Assembly (NCBI GenBank): GCA_021234155.1
Contig: JAJEKV010000039.1
Coordinates: forward strand, 2,854,001 to 2,918,000
DNA from: Isoetes taiwanensis
Lineage: Eukaryota > Streptophyta > Lycopodiopsida > Isoetales > Isoetaceae
Direction: 5' to 3'
Length of the DNA stretch: 64,000 bases
The position numbers and the translations under genes are program-made. The notes beneath the pieces are model-generated. The model worked only from the letters and a program-made list of their open reading frames with translations. It was not told the origin of the DNA and searched no databases. Below are positions 23,456 through 33,945 of the stretch, in pieces; position 1 is the first letter of the stretch; every line of letters starts with the position of its first letter.

Positions 23456-24364
23456 GTGAGATACCCTCTCCAAATACCAAATAAAATAATTAGAACATTA
23501 TACGATGCCATATACTACCAAAAGATCCACCGACCGAGCAGTCGTGATGGGGGAAACAAAATTTCTAGTGAATCTATCCACCCACCGCATAAAAAATTGC
23601 AGCCTTGGGAGCAGCCTGCAGGAACAGATCAGTTTGTGCAAGAACAGGCAAAGGCTAATGATCACTCTGGTTGTTTGGTCCAGGGTCCTACTTTTGACTC
23701 TACTCGAGTTGTAAACCTGATGGTGACGGATCCTACTAGATCCCTTGGAAAGGGACATGACAGTGAAAAGAGTAGTGATAATGAGTTGGGGATTCAAGCT
23801 TCAGAGCTGGGGATTAAATCTTCAAGATGGATTCCCCCTGGTCAAGATGCTGACCCTGCACCAAATGTGGTAGCGACATGTGTCCCTGAGCAGTTGACCA
23901 GCCAGCAAGTCTTAACCTATGCTGAGATGGATCTCAATCCTCCAGATGATACGGTTTCAGTCCCCATCCAGCCGGCAGAGGTGAGTGACCAAGGATTTTT
24001 GAAGTCCTCCTATGAAAAAACTATCATTTCTGATGACAAGGCAGCAAAGGCTTTAGAAGAAGTCACAGCTACTGCCAACTTAGCTCCTCCCCAGCTGGAG
24101 GAGGTGATCAATAAAGGTTCTCTGGAGGCCTCTAATGATGTAGCTGCTATTTCTAGTGTCGAGGTAGCTTTGATTGTTAGTGAAGAATTATGTGATCAGG
24201 AACTTGAGCTGGAGGTTTGTAGTCTGGAGGGAAAACTTATCAATGCAAAAAAGAAGAAGGGCAAGCAGCAGAAAAAGGTCTCTTTTGCTCCAGGTGCCAT
24301 TGCTAAAGTTCTTCATGAGCACTCTATATCAGAAGGTGTTCGTAAAGGGAAAAAGTCTGTATGA
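23456..24364 (+). CDS. Hypothetical Lys/Glu-rich protein, possibly LINE ORF1-like
   Basis: An open frame of about 300 codons with no recognised domain. The first ~50 residues look like read-through; the rest is hydrophilic, rich in Asp/Glu/Ser, and ends in a basic tract (KKKKGKQQKKVSFAPG) near residues 270-285. Such low-complexity, basic-ended proteins occur as ORF1 of plant LINEs, and a broken LINE lies downstream at 29.7 kb, but no CCHC knuckle is seen here. Its 3' flank continues across the element at 24596-28255. It may also be a host gene fragment. Confidence 0.35.
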   Translation: MRYPLQIPNKIIRTLYDAIYYQKIHRPSSRDGGNKISSESIHPPHKKLQPWEQPAGTDQFVQEQAKANDHSGCLVQGPTFDSTRVVNLMVTDPTRSLGKGHDSEKSSDNELGIQASELGIKSSRWIPPGQDADPAPNVVATCVPEQLTSQQVLTYAEMDLNPPDDTVSVPIQPAEVSDQGFLKSSYEKTIISDDKAAKALEEVTATANLAPPQLEEVINKGSLEASNDVAAISSVEVALIVSEELCDQELELEVCSLEGKLINAKKKKGKQQKKVSFAPGAIAKVLHEHSISEGVRKGKKSV

Positions 24365-25860
24365 AGCAATGTTTTGTCTACTACATATAGGGGGAGAGAT
24401 ATCCCTTATGCGGCTACCTAAAGCTAGGATTAGTGGAGCAGTTCTATCCCAAAAACGAGGCAAGTATTTTGAGTTTTTCTCTCACGGTTACTCGTATTAC
24501 TTTCTTCTGTCTGCACTAGTTAAGTGGTGTTATCAGATTTTGTGGTTGGAAAAAGGAGTTTGTGGTTTAAAGGGACAATGTTTGTGCTGCCCTATAACAA
24601 GGTTTAAAATGAAACGCACTTATTTAAGAAGTGCGTTTGAAAGATTCCTTCTAAAAATTTACAAAATTCTAAAATACCCCTAAAAAGGACTCTTTTACTA
24701 TCTTGTGTCTAAAGATTTATAAAACTGCTCATGAAAACAGACATTTTAGGAAGACTTAACATTAAGGAGAAGAACAACAAAGAAAAATATCTCATTTTAG
24801 AGGGAAAAAGGACCACTACGAAAGCCAAAGATTTATTATGGGGCAAACTCATATGAAAAAATTAGACGCTTTTGTATCTTATCCCTTAGAACGTTTATAT
24901 TGGCTGTTATAGAAGACAAAAAATTTGTTATTTCACAACCATTTTGGCTAAACATCCTAATTGACCTTAAAAGACATTGGGAGACAGTTGAACAAACTGC
25001 TTGAATGAAAAATTATTGTTTTTGCATCATATGGTATTACAAATGATAATACATCCACGAAATCATGCAGTTAGTTGAAGTTCCAACTGACGATGCCGTA
25101 TAAATTTATACCGAGGAAACAGAAGTTGAAGTAGTGAAGCTCTGTGATTACATGGCCTTCTTTGTTGTTCTCGGAGATGTATTCATCATGTCTTTGGGCT
25201 TGCACAATACCAATCCACAATATAGTGATGTTGAGAAGATAGTCAAGCTCCTTGTCAATGTTGAGAGTCTTCAGCACAATTCCATCATCTGTAGCAGTGG
25301 GCATCACTGCATATTTCTCCACAGAGAAGTATTTGTCTATCTTGCTTTTTTTTGTCTGTTTGCAAAGAAATAGGTAAACTTTTGAGGGGTTGCTACTCCT
25401 CGCACCCCTATGGACAAACTACGTAGTTTCCTTCTCGTTGAACACATGTGTCTCCATAACATTTTGGGGTCCTTTGCCTTTAGAAGCAGTTTTGAGTCGC
25501 CTAAAGTGAAGTTAGCATGTGTGTAGAGAAAAAAAAGTAAAAATAACAACGGGATTCGACTAATTTATGCTCTAACATTGCATTACAAGGTCAGAGAATT
25601 TAGAACTATTTTAGAACTTTTTGAACTAAAAAACTAAGAAAACTGCATAAAATTATCCCTTGAGTGTGTTATTTCAACAGTATTAAGTTGCAAAAACCTT
25701 TGGGAGCAAGAAAGACCCCACAAGATTTTGCACAATATAAACTTATACTCCTGGACTACATATTTTATGTATATATATATCTATATACATCTTATACATG
25801 TTAATATATATATATATTCAATATATATACGTTCACATATTTGTATATATAAAAAAAAAA

Positions 25861-25910
25861 ACGGTATAAATTTATACCGCAGGAAGTCTCGCGGTATAGA
25901 TTTATACCGC
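25861..25910. repeat. Pair of GCGGTATAAATTTATACCGC palindromes
   Basis: Two 20-bp palindromes (25861-25880 and 25891-25910), 30 bp start to start, each with one departure from GCGGTATAAATTTATACCGC. The second extends outward as GAAGTCT...AGACTTC, giving a longer hairpin. They sit between an A-run and a T-run. A single degenerate copy lies at about 25095-25114. Confidence 0.85.
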
Positions 25911-26049
25911 AAGACTTCTCTTTTTTTCGGATATATATATGTAAATATATATGTTATATATATATTATATATTTATATAATATACATATATATATACAAG
26001 TTATTGTACTATGAGGGCTTGTACAAATTCGACTAGAAGCCAAATGCAG

Positions 26050-26830
26050 TGTCATCCAACGAAGATCCTATAAAGATTCTCTAAGATTCTCCAAAGACTC
26101 TAGAAAAATTTCCCTAGATATTATGAGATTCCATCAATGTTCGCTTATATTCCCCAAAATCCGCGGATTTTTCCTCGAGGAATTGTACAAATTCGAGTAG
26201 AAGTCAATTTTAAAGTCATGCGATGAAGATTCTATAGAGATTTGCCAAGATTCCACCAAGATTCTCTAGATACTCAAAGATTTTATGAAGATTCCCTTAG
26301 ATTCCTTTAGATTCTTAAAGATTCTCTTGAGATTCCCCTAAATTCCCAAAGATTATCCTAAGATTCCTCAAGATTCCATGTAGATTCTTCAAGATTTCCT
26401 TAGATTCTATGAAGATCCCCTTGTAGAACACACCTAGTGTCAAAGATTCCCCTAGATCCCTTGGAATCTCCTGCGATTCCCTAAGATTCCATAAAGATCC
26501 CCCTAGATTCTTAAGGTTCTATAAAGATTCCCCTAGATTTTCAAAGATTATTTGAAGATTCGTTTAGATTCCCCAAGATTCTATGTAGATTCTTATAGAT
26601 TCCCTTAAGTTCTATGAAGATCCTATTAGATCTCTAAGATTCCATCGAGATTTCCCTCGATTCTTAAACCTTTTTTGAAGGTTTTCTTAGATTCCCCTAG
26701 ATTCTTTTGAGATTCCCATAAATTCCTTAAGATTCTCTTGAGATTCCCTTGATTTTCAAAGATTATCCCAATATCTCTCAAATTCCCTTAGATTCTATGA
26801 ATATTCCCCTAGATTATCCAACATTGCACG
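26050..26830. repeat. Degenerate AGATTCCC(C/T)(T/A) short-unit satellite
   Basis: About 780 bp consisting of imperfect repeats of a 12-16 base motif such as AGATTCCCCTAGATTC and AAGATTCTC. Unit spacing is irregular. It lies inside the inverted-repeat element. No coding potential. Confidence 0.8.
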
Positions 26831-27411
26831 GAATGATGCCAAACCACTACTCATTAGAAAGCATTTGATGAGAGGAATCCAAAGGCGTGAGTCCCACTTT
26901 GATCCGAGACCTCCACCGCAAAATAAAGTTGTTTGAAGGCGACGCAAAAAAAGAAGCTTCCAAGAAAGCTTCATAATTAATGAGTTGTCACCTCATTATT
27001 TTTTCATTAAATAAGGGTGCCACCTCACCTCCTTCAATATAAAAAATTCTAATTTATTATAAAAATGAATGGCTAGGATTTATCCTCCCCCCTTTTGATC
27101 TAACGGTTAAGATTTGTTGCACCAAATCCACTTTTCAGGAAGCTTCCTTGCACTTTCCTTATAAAAATTAAGGGCCATGATTTCTCCTCCCCTTTTGATC
27201 CGATGGCTTAAAGACATGGTGCATGCCTCTATGCATGCCCCCATCATATTTATATGCCCATGCATGACCTCTCCCACGAGGTGGCGACATCATGGCCCTC
27301 CATCTCCAATCGGACGGTCGGCATTAATCTCTATATAGCATGGGTACATCCTTTCCTGGCACACATAGAATAGTTTTATATATATAATGATATATATATA
27401 TATATATATAT

Positions 27412-27660
27412 CTTTGGTATAAATTTATACCGAGAAAACTCTTGCGGTATAAATTTATACCGCTTGGGTCCTCTTGCGGTATAAATTTATACCGCTCGAG
27501 TCCTTTTGCTGTATAAATTTATACCGCTCGTGTTCTTCTGTTGTATAAATCTATACCGCTCAAGTCTTCTTGCGGTATAAATTTATACCGTGCGAACTCT
27601 CTAGCATACTATGTCCACATATTACTATCTATTAAGGTATAAATTTATACCATCTTGAAA
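27412..27660. repeat. GCGGTATAAATTTATACCGC palindrome array with exact 32-bp period
   Basis: Palindromes start at 27444, 27476, 27508, 27540 and 27572, exactly 32 bp apart, as 20-bp palindrome plus 12-bp related spacer (TTGGGTCCTCTT, TCGAGTCCTTTT, TCGTGTTCTTCT, TCAAGTCTTCTT). One more copy lies 5' (core 27416-27431) and a core copy follows at about 27634-27649. The third and fourth full copies have one or two changes in the left arm. Confidence 0.92.
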
Positions 27661-28629
27661 TTTATTTGGAAGAAACTAAAGACTACAGAGAACAAATAAA
27701 TTACAAAGTTTAAAAAAGTCCAGATTGGATACATACATACGCCGCCATCAGCAGATACGTAAGTCTATAGCAAGTCGGAGGAGCAAATAAGAGCAAGTGT
27801 ATAAAGCAAAGCGCAAGCATCTTCGACTTCACCTCGCGTGTGAGGCATACTTTAAGGTGACAATATTTGCTTCATTGAGGCAATATCAAAATGTGTTGCA
27901 TTTTTTGCAATTTTGTTCATAATTTTGTAGTGAATTTATAAACTTTGAACTAAATACGTTTTTGGGCACTCTTAGCGCTTGCTGTTTTTTTTCAATGTCT
28001 ATTTTGTTTTGTCCTTAAAAATATTACTATTTCTCAAACCAAACTAGGGGGTCAAAAAATGGTACCAAACAATTTTGAATGGAAGCTGAGTTCAAATTCC
28101 CCTCCAAAAATGGTGCCTAAAATATTCAAATTGTCACACTTGTCACAAATATACCAAGAAAAGGGCATTTTTTAAGGGAATTTTAGGGAATCTTTCAAAG
28201 ATTCCTTTTGAAGTGCGTTTGCAGCAAATAAGTGCGTTTCATTTTAAACTTTGTTCTATGATGTTAATTACGATAAGCAAAATATGTGGAGAATTTGGCT
28301 GGGGATATGTGTGGAATCATCTGATGTATGGGGAAGAATGGTATATTAAACAAGCAGCACAAGTGTGGATGTTATGTAAGGAGAATTCAGTGTCCTGCAT
28401 ACAATATGGCTGTAGCACAACTATGGCTGTTATGTCAGTCTGTAACTTGCATGAATGCTCCAATTGTGGTGCATAAAAAGGGATGTCGAAAAAGTTCTAA
28501 AATGTTTCTCATAAGGAATTGTACTAGGATGATAAGACCTGGATTTGGCCTCAGAGATAGATTACCTCAACTAAGAATGGAAATGAAACCAAGCTGGATG
28601 TACTAAAACTGGATATGTCAATATGAGTT

Positions 28630-29690
28630 ATGCAGACAGTTAAAAAATTACTTTTGGATACTTTAATTGATGCCTTAATATGGGCGCAACATGATCGGAT
28701 AAAAAATGTCGGACTTGCTGTTTACTCTTGTATGACTGCAATCTATGATAACTTCGGATGGTCAGGACCTTTAACATGTGTAGAAAATTATGTCATGGCT
28801 TACAAAGCAGTGATTCAGCACAACATACATCTGTCTAGTAATCAGACCATAACATCTGTCTGTTGCTTGCTTAAGGAATGCCGTCAAAAATTAGAACGTG
28901 GTAGGCAGGTTCAGACTCGGATGGTCTTCAATGGATTCGATGTTCATACCCTTTTAGCTGACCACCTCAGCCGGCCGTTTGCAATATGTGGAAGTCTGAT
29001 TAAGGCAAGTCATGCCTGTACTAAAATTGAAAACCCAAGTGGGTATACATGGAATGCTATCGTTGACACTCATGCAAAATTGGCAAGTAACAATGTCATA
29101 CCGCAATTTTACTTGAAATTGTTGCTGCTATTAGGCCCAATTAGTTACAAATACATTTGTGTCGCTGTCCTTAAAGGCCGACTTATGACACCAGAGCTTA
29201 GGTTCATTCACGAACATATTATTGGATATGGGCTTCAATTTGTCCTTATAGTGGGAAATTCCATAGTTGACAAATATGCAAGAAGCAAACCAAACAAGTT
29301 GACATATTCAAACCTTTTAAAAGTATGTGCCAACAAAAGAGACATTGAGTGGAGCGTCCCTTGGATTACAGTTGGTGTCCAATCTAAGGTCATGGTTGGG
29401 AGCGACCTTGTGGAGGCATATGCCAAATATGGGTGCATCCAATCTAAGGTCATGGTTGGGAGCGACCTTGTGGAGGCATATGCCAAATGTGGGTGCATCC
29501 AATCTAAGGTCATGGTTGGGAGCGATCTTGTGGAGGCATATGCCAAATGTGAGTGCATCCATGAAGCATGTCACGGGTTTAAAAACTTTCCAGTAAGGAA
29601 TGTGGGGACTTGGGGTGCAATGATTGATGGATATGCAAAATTGGGTGAAGTTTTACTTGTCTCAGAGTGCTCTATTAAAAGGTTAGGGGG
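28630..29690 (+). pseudogene. PPR (pentatricopeptide, PLS-type) protein fragment with internal triplication
   Basis: The frame contains typical plant PLS-class PPR segments: LLKECRQKLERGRQVQTRMV and GFDVHTLLADHL (near 28870-28970), then VGNSIVDKYARS, TYSNLLKVCANKR, VGSDLVEAYAKCG and NVGTWGAMIDGYAKLG. Such proteins bind organellar RNA through tandem helical repeats. Repeat spacing is broken and stretches between the motifs do not fit, so this is probably a decayed copy. An exact 60-bp triplication is built in (29378-29557). The frame runs on into LINE sequence after about 29690, which is coincidental. No mitochondrial or plastid leader is recognisable. Confidence 0.7.
29378..29557 (+). repeat. 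Three tandem 60-bp copies within PPR fragment
   Basis: Units 29378-29437, 29438-29497 and 29498-29557 are nearly identical and keep the frame. Each adds 20 residues (SKVMVGSDLVEAYAKCGCIQ with one or two changes). Because they differ by only a few bases, the duplication is recent. Confidence 0.95.
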
Positions 29691-29841
29691 GTATAAAATA
29701 TTTATTACTAGCTACCGATTCTCTCCTTTTAACCCCTTAGTTGGTTGGTGTGGCATGGCCTGGCCCCCTATGTCCAAATGGGGGGACAATCCTCTATGGT
29801 CAGAAGATGGTAAGGGGTTATGACGATTAAATAAATACGAA

Positions 29842-31167
29842 ATGAAGATTATTTCATGGAATCTTCGGGGTATTAAGGGCCCTCTTAAGAGGGCTAGAGT
29901 TCTGGCGGCAATGAGATCAATGAATGCGGATATGTTGCTCATTCAGGAGCATAGACTTCCTGACTTTGAGGCCAGCTCCTTAGGTACCTGGGTAGGCAGC
30001 CAATATTCCTCTTTTATATGTGCTGCTAGAGGCACCAAAGGGGGTACGGGAACGCTATGGAAGGGTTTAACTAGTACCCTACAATATGCTGGAACTGATG
30101 GTAGGTGGCAAGCAGTACACTTTGACACAGATGGTATCCAATGGGGAGTGATTAATATTTATGCATCAAATAAGCCGGCAGAGAGAGCTACTCTATGGAA
30201 GGAAATTATGGATTGGGTGATCAGTCGGCCGCCGACAAATTGGGTACTAGGTGGTGACCTTAATATGACAGATGTTTGGGATCAGAAGATTGGCTTGCAT
30301 AGGAATCTTTTGGGTGAGGAGCGACGGGCATGGGATTCCCTTCTCAATAATTTTGATTTTGTTCTTCTCCCACCATCAAACACTCCGTATTCATGGTCGA
30401 ATAAGCAAAAGGGAAGGGACAGAGTTTACTGCCTACTAGATAGGTTTTATGTGGCTAACAAGTCTGCCCCCTTCATGGATCGGTGCTATGTGAAAGGAGA
30501 TCTTGCCTTTTCCCAGTCAGATCATGTTCCACAAAAACTAATATTTGAAGATCTCCCTTCTGCTAGACGAAGGGGAAATGTTCCTTTTAAATTTAATACA
30601 GGACTCTTAGGGAAAGATGCTTTCTGCACCCCATTCAAGGAATATCTGTTAGCTCAGCCAAGGGAAGAGGGACTTCCTAGTATGAAATCATGGATCAGGA
30701 AAAATGCCATTATGAAGGATTGGATAAAAAAGTGGGGGAAGCTACGGGCTAGTGAATTTCGGAAAACTAAGGTTGAGTTGTATGACCAAATTCGGCACGT
30801 TAAGCAAGATCTGATTCTAGACCCATTCAACGAGGCCAATCAGGCCCTTGAAGAGGAGCTAGAGGTCCGTATTAAAGCTATAGAAGAGGAAGAGGCTCGA
30901 GGGGCTGCTATTAGATCAAAAACCAAATGGTATGCAGAAGTGGACCATGAGAGCTCCATGTGTTTTTTTAGACTGGCAGGAGCTAGATTGGCGGAGAATA
31001 GTATTACTTCAGTTACTAATGATCAGAATGAAGTTCTTAGAGATGAGGCAGAAATTAAATCCTACTTCAGAGACAGTTATGAGGATTTTTTTAAGAAGGA
31101 TCCCTTCCAAACGATTTTAACAGTCAATGCTCTCAGTGGCTTCCTTCTCTGGGGCAAGACCAGGTAG
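29842..31167 (+). CDS. LINE ORF2 N-terminal part: AP-like endonuclease
   Basis: Starts with ATG at 29842 (KIISWNLRGIKGPLKRA), the usual start of L1-like ORF2 in plants. The exonuclease-endonuclease-phosphatase fold motifs are present in order: WNLRG (residues ~5-9), LIQEHRLPD (~34-42), VINIYAS (~108), GGDLNM (~137-142), RVYCLLDRFY (~198) and SQSDH (~228-232). Together these nick the target DNA for target-primed reverse transcription. A coiled Glu/Lys-rich linker follows. The frame ends at 31165-31167 by a shift; the protein should continue in the frame that opens at 31167. Confidence 0.85.
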   Translation: MKIISWNLRGIKGPLKRARVLAAMRSMNADMLLIQEHRLPDFEASSLGTWVGSQYSSFICAARGTKGGTGTLWKGLTSTLQYAGTDGRWQAVHFDTDGIQWGVINIYASNKPAERATLWKEIMDWVISRPPTNWVLGGDLNMTDVWDQKIGLHRNLLGEERRAWDSLLNNFDFVLLPPSNTPYSWSNKQKGRDRVYCLLDRFYVANKSAPFMDRCYVKGDLAFSQSDHVPQKLIFEDLPSARRRGNVPFKFNTGLLGKDAFCTPFKEYLLAQPREEGLPSMKSWIRKNAIMKDWIKKWGKLRASEFRKTKVELYDQIRHVKQDLILDPFNEANQALEEELEVRIKAIEEEEARGAAIRSKTKWYAEVDHESSMCFFRLAGARLAENSITSVTNDQNEVLRDEAEIKSYFRDSYEDFFKKDPFQTILTVNALSGFLLWGKTR

Positions 31168-33635
31168 TGGCTGAAAATGATAATAGGATTTTACTCCAAG
31201 AGCCTGAAGATGTAGAAATCTATAAGACTCTGTGTTCCTTGGCCTTTGGTAAGTCTCCAGGACCAAATGGGTTCCCGCCAGAGTTCTATGTAGAATTCTG
31301 GGACATTCTGGGGCCATTCTTTACTGCTGCAATCAGGGGTGCTTGGGCAGCTAAATACCTACACCCGGCCCTAGCAACTGGCTTTATCTCCCTGATCCCA
31401 AAAGTCCATAAGCCTCAGGTACTAAATGAATGGAGACCAATAGCTCTAACTAATGTGCTGTACAAAGTAATCATGAAGGTCATTGCTAATCGGTTGAAGC
31501 CAATCTTAACCCGTTTGATTGGAAGTGAACAATCAGCCTTTCTCCCAGGCAGGAACATTTTGGACAACTATCTGGCAGCAAGAGAGGGGCTCCATTGGTG
31601 TAAGTCCTCTCGCCAGAATTGTGTATTGCTGAAGCTGGATTTTCGTAGAGCCTATGACTCTATTAGGTGGAGTGGGCTAAAAAACATAATGGTTCATATG
31701 GGCTTTGAAGTTAACTTGATAGAGTTAATTATGGGCTTGAACAAAATGGCATCGATCATGCTTACGTTAATGGGCAAACCGACCGGTCTCTTTGAGCTCG
31801 GAAAAGGAATTAGGCGGGGGGTGTCCCCTCGCTCCTTACCTTTTTCTAATCATGGCATATCTCTTAACTTGTATGGTGAAAAGCTTGATGATGAGAGGAT
31901 TGTTGAATGGGCTACTTCTTCCAGGTTCCAATAAAACTATGACTATTATGCAATATGCAGACAATACCTCTCTTTTCTTAAGGTATGATGATGGAAGTTT
32001 CCCTGCCTTTCAACAGGTTTTAAAATCTTTTTACTCCATATCGGGGATTGGGCTGAACCACGCTAAATGTGATGTAATATGGCCTTTTGACGAAGACATT
32101 GATACAAGGGTCAGGGCATGGAACAATCATACGATGGCAGCTACAGAGACGACTAAGTTGTTGGGTATGCCACTTAACCTTGGAGAAAATCTAAAAGGTC
32201 TTTGGGCGCCAATTATAGAAAGGATTCGAAAGAAGGTTAACCTCTGGTCCTGCAAGTCCCTGTCCACCATGGGGAGAGTGACAGTAGCCAATGCAATCCT
32301 TAATGCGACTCATATTTACTACTCTTCAGCTATTGTGGCACAAGTGTATGACCAGTTACTAGTAATCATTCATAAATTTATCTGGGGAGGGAAGATAGCT
32401 GGGGTTGCATGGTCAGAAATGTGCCGAAGTAGGAAGGATGGGGGATTAGGATGTAAAGACCCAATGGTCCAGGGAAAGGTTTTGGCAGCCAAGTTTGTCT
32501 GGAGGGCTATCCAAGGGGATGCATCCCCAGCTATTTCCTTTGTGGGCTACTGGCTATAGCAAGGTAAGATAAAGAGGAAACCTTCGACCCCCAGAGATGA
32601 TATTAGCTCCTATTTCTATAAATTCTCAATGGGTCGAGGTACTTTCCCAGTAATGAGGAAAATATTAGAAGCCTGGCAAGATGTGCAGAATCTCTTCAGT
32701 ATAGCAGAAGCTCATTGGGAGGAAGGGGGGCTGAGTATATTTTGGAATACTAGGATTTGGGAGAGGGAAGCGCTTCCTCTTGCTCTTGTACACCCTCGAG
32801 TGTTTACTAAATGGCGTGTTGCAGGAATTCGTCAGGTTGGGCAGTTGTGGGAAAATGTAGATGGATTACTTGGACAAGATTTAAAGCTCTGGTTCCAGGT
32901 GTCGGGGAAGGTGATAGGAAGGTCTTTAGGAAGATTATGGTGAATGTCAGAACGGTCTCTGGTATTGTAGGGGAAGAGGACAGGTGGTTGTGTGGGGATG
33001 AGGCAGAATATAAAGTCAAAAAATTGTACGGACTGCTAATGCCACAATCCCCATTAAAGGCTGCAGACAGGTTGGGATTAGATCAAGCAGAAACCATGGG
33101 TCTATTGACTAAGTCTTGGGGCTCCTTATGTTCCAAAAAGATTCAATTCTTTCGTTGGATCAGTCTACAAGAAGGAGTATACACTATGACATGGTTGTTG
33201 AACAAGGGTGTTGTTCAACATGATCTCTGCCCTCTAGGATGTGGAGCGTCAGAGACAATGGATCACCTTTTCTTTTGTCCGATCATAGGAGAGTATTAAA
33301 GGTGGGTTTGTCCAATTATTGGGTTACAGACGTGTCAGCTATCATGGCCGGCCATTCTAGCCAGCTTAGATGCAGATGTTATCCAGCTGACTTTAACCAA
33401 TATATCATTGTGGTGTATTTGGAAACACCGATGTGGTGTAGCTCTTGGAGGACTGACTGCTTCACTAATAAGGATTCAGAATAGCTTCAACATGGAGGTA
33501 GCCCTCATGGCCTTAGCTCACCATAGGAAGTTTGGCCGCAATTACAACAAGAACTTGGATAGAATTGGCAGTATAAGGGGTTTCTATTCCTTTTTTAAAT
33601 GTAACTGGGATCTGGATTTAAACAGTGTGCAGTAA
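31167..33635 (+). pseudogene. LINE ORF2 reverse transcriptase and zinc-binding C-terminus, multiply frameshifted
   Basis: RT blocks in order: GKSPGPNGFPPEFY, ATGFISLIPK, WRPIALTNVLYK, GSEQSAFLPGRNILDNYL, LKLDFRRAYDSIRW (31167-31815). After a frameshift near 31815 come GCPLAPYLFLIMAYLL and MQYADNTSLFL. The catalytic YADD box is YADN here, removing a metal-binding Asp. A TAG at 32557 and a shift near 32850 follow. The zf-RVT-like segment (LCPLGCGASETMDHLFFCP) is near 33225-33290, and GSIRGFYSFFK is at the end. At least three frame or stop lesions plus the active-site change make it inactive. Confidence 0.88.
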
Positions 33636-33945
33636 GGGCTTACAACCTGTCCGACACCTGTTAGGATGTTGGACGGTGGACCTTCGCCTGCAGATGGGCT
33701 TTCTCCTAAGTCCTTGTTGCTTGGAACTGGCTGCTAACTCCATATAGTATCTAAGCCTGGATGAAGACGGTTTCCCTATAGTAATCCAGGGGTAGGGAAG
33801 ATTGGAGTGGTAGTCTTAGTACAAGCCTTGGTACTTATGAGTTATATCTGCTTAGTGATAATTATTTCCATCAATCCCATCTGGGGATATCTTATGTAAA
33901 TTTTTATATATTAATACATATTCTTACCCTCAAAAAAAAAAAACC

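Larger units (their letters stand above)
24596..28255. mobile_element. Inverted-repeat DNA element, ~3.66 kb, non-autonomous
   Basis: Left end AACAAGGTTTAAAATGAAAC and right end (complement) AACAAAGTTTAAAATGAAAC match at 29 of the first 30 bases. Each arm contains its own small inverted repeat (AAACGCACTT...AAGTGCGTTT). CTAT directly flanks both ends (24592-24595 and 28256-28259), a possible 4-bp target duplication. No transposase is evident. The interior holds TA-rich sequence, a degenerate AGATTCCC repeat (26050-26830) and the GGTATAAATTTATACC palindrome arrays. The minus-strand frame at 25071-25322 is protein-like but unrecognised. Superfamily not assigned. Confidence 0.7.
29690..33945 (+). 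mobile_element. L1-like LINE (plus strand), degraded, probably 5'-truncated
   Basis: Contains an ORF2 with endonuclease, reverse transcriptase and C-terminal zinc-binding region, a short 3' UTR (33636-33930) and a 3' A-tract at 33933-33944. The 5' limit is an estimate: LINE-like sequence replaces PPR sequence near 29690, and nothing resembling the ORF1 of the other LINE is directly upstream. No target duplication was found. It resembles the minus-strand LINE at 55562-64000 in domain order and motifs (MxxxxWNLRGIKGPLKR start). Confidence 0.85.

Noticed and set aside
23498-24683. Other frames over the Lys-rich ORF (minus 23498-23797, plus 24174-24683)
   Set aside because: Shadow frames with skewed composition and no motif; the second runs into the inverted-repeat element.
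27412-27660. CRISPR-like regular repeat-spacer layout
   Set aside because: The context is a plant transposon, spacers are 12 bp and related to each other, and no cas genes are present; it is a tandem palindrome minisatellite.
29590-29823. PPR frame fused to LINE sequence as a single protein
   Set aside because: The frame simply stays open across the junction; the sequence after ~29690 is LINE leader and does not continue the PPR pattern.
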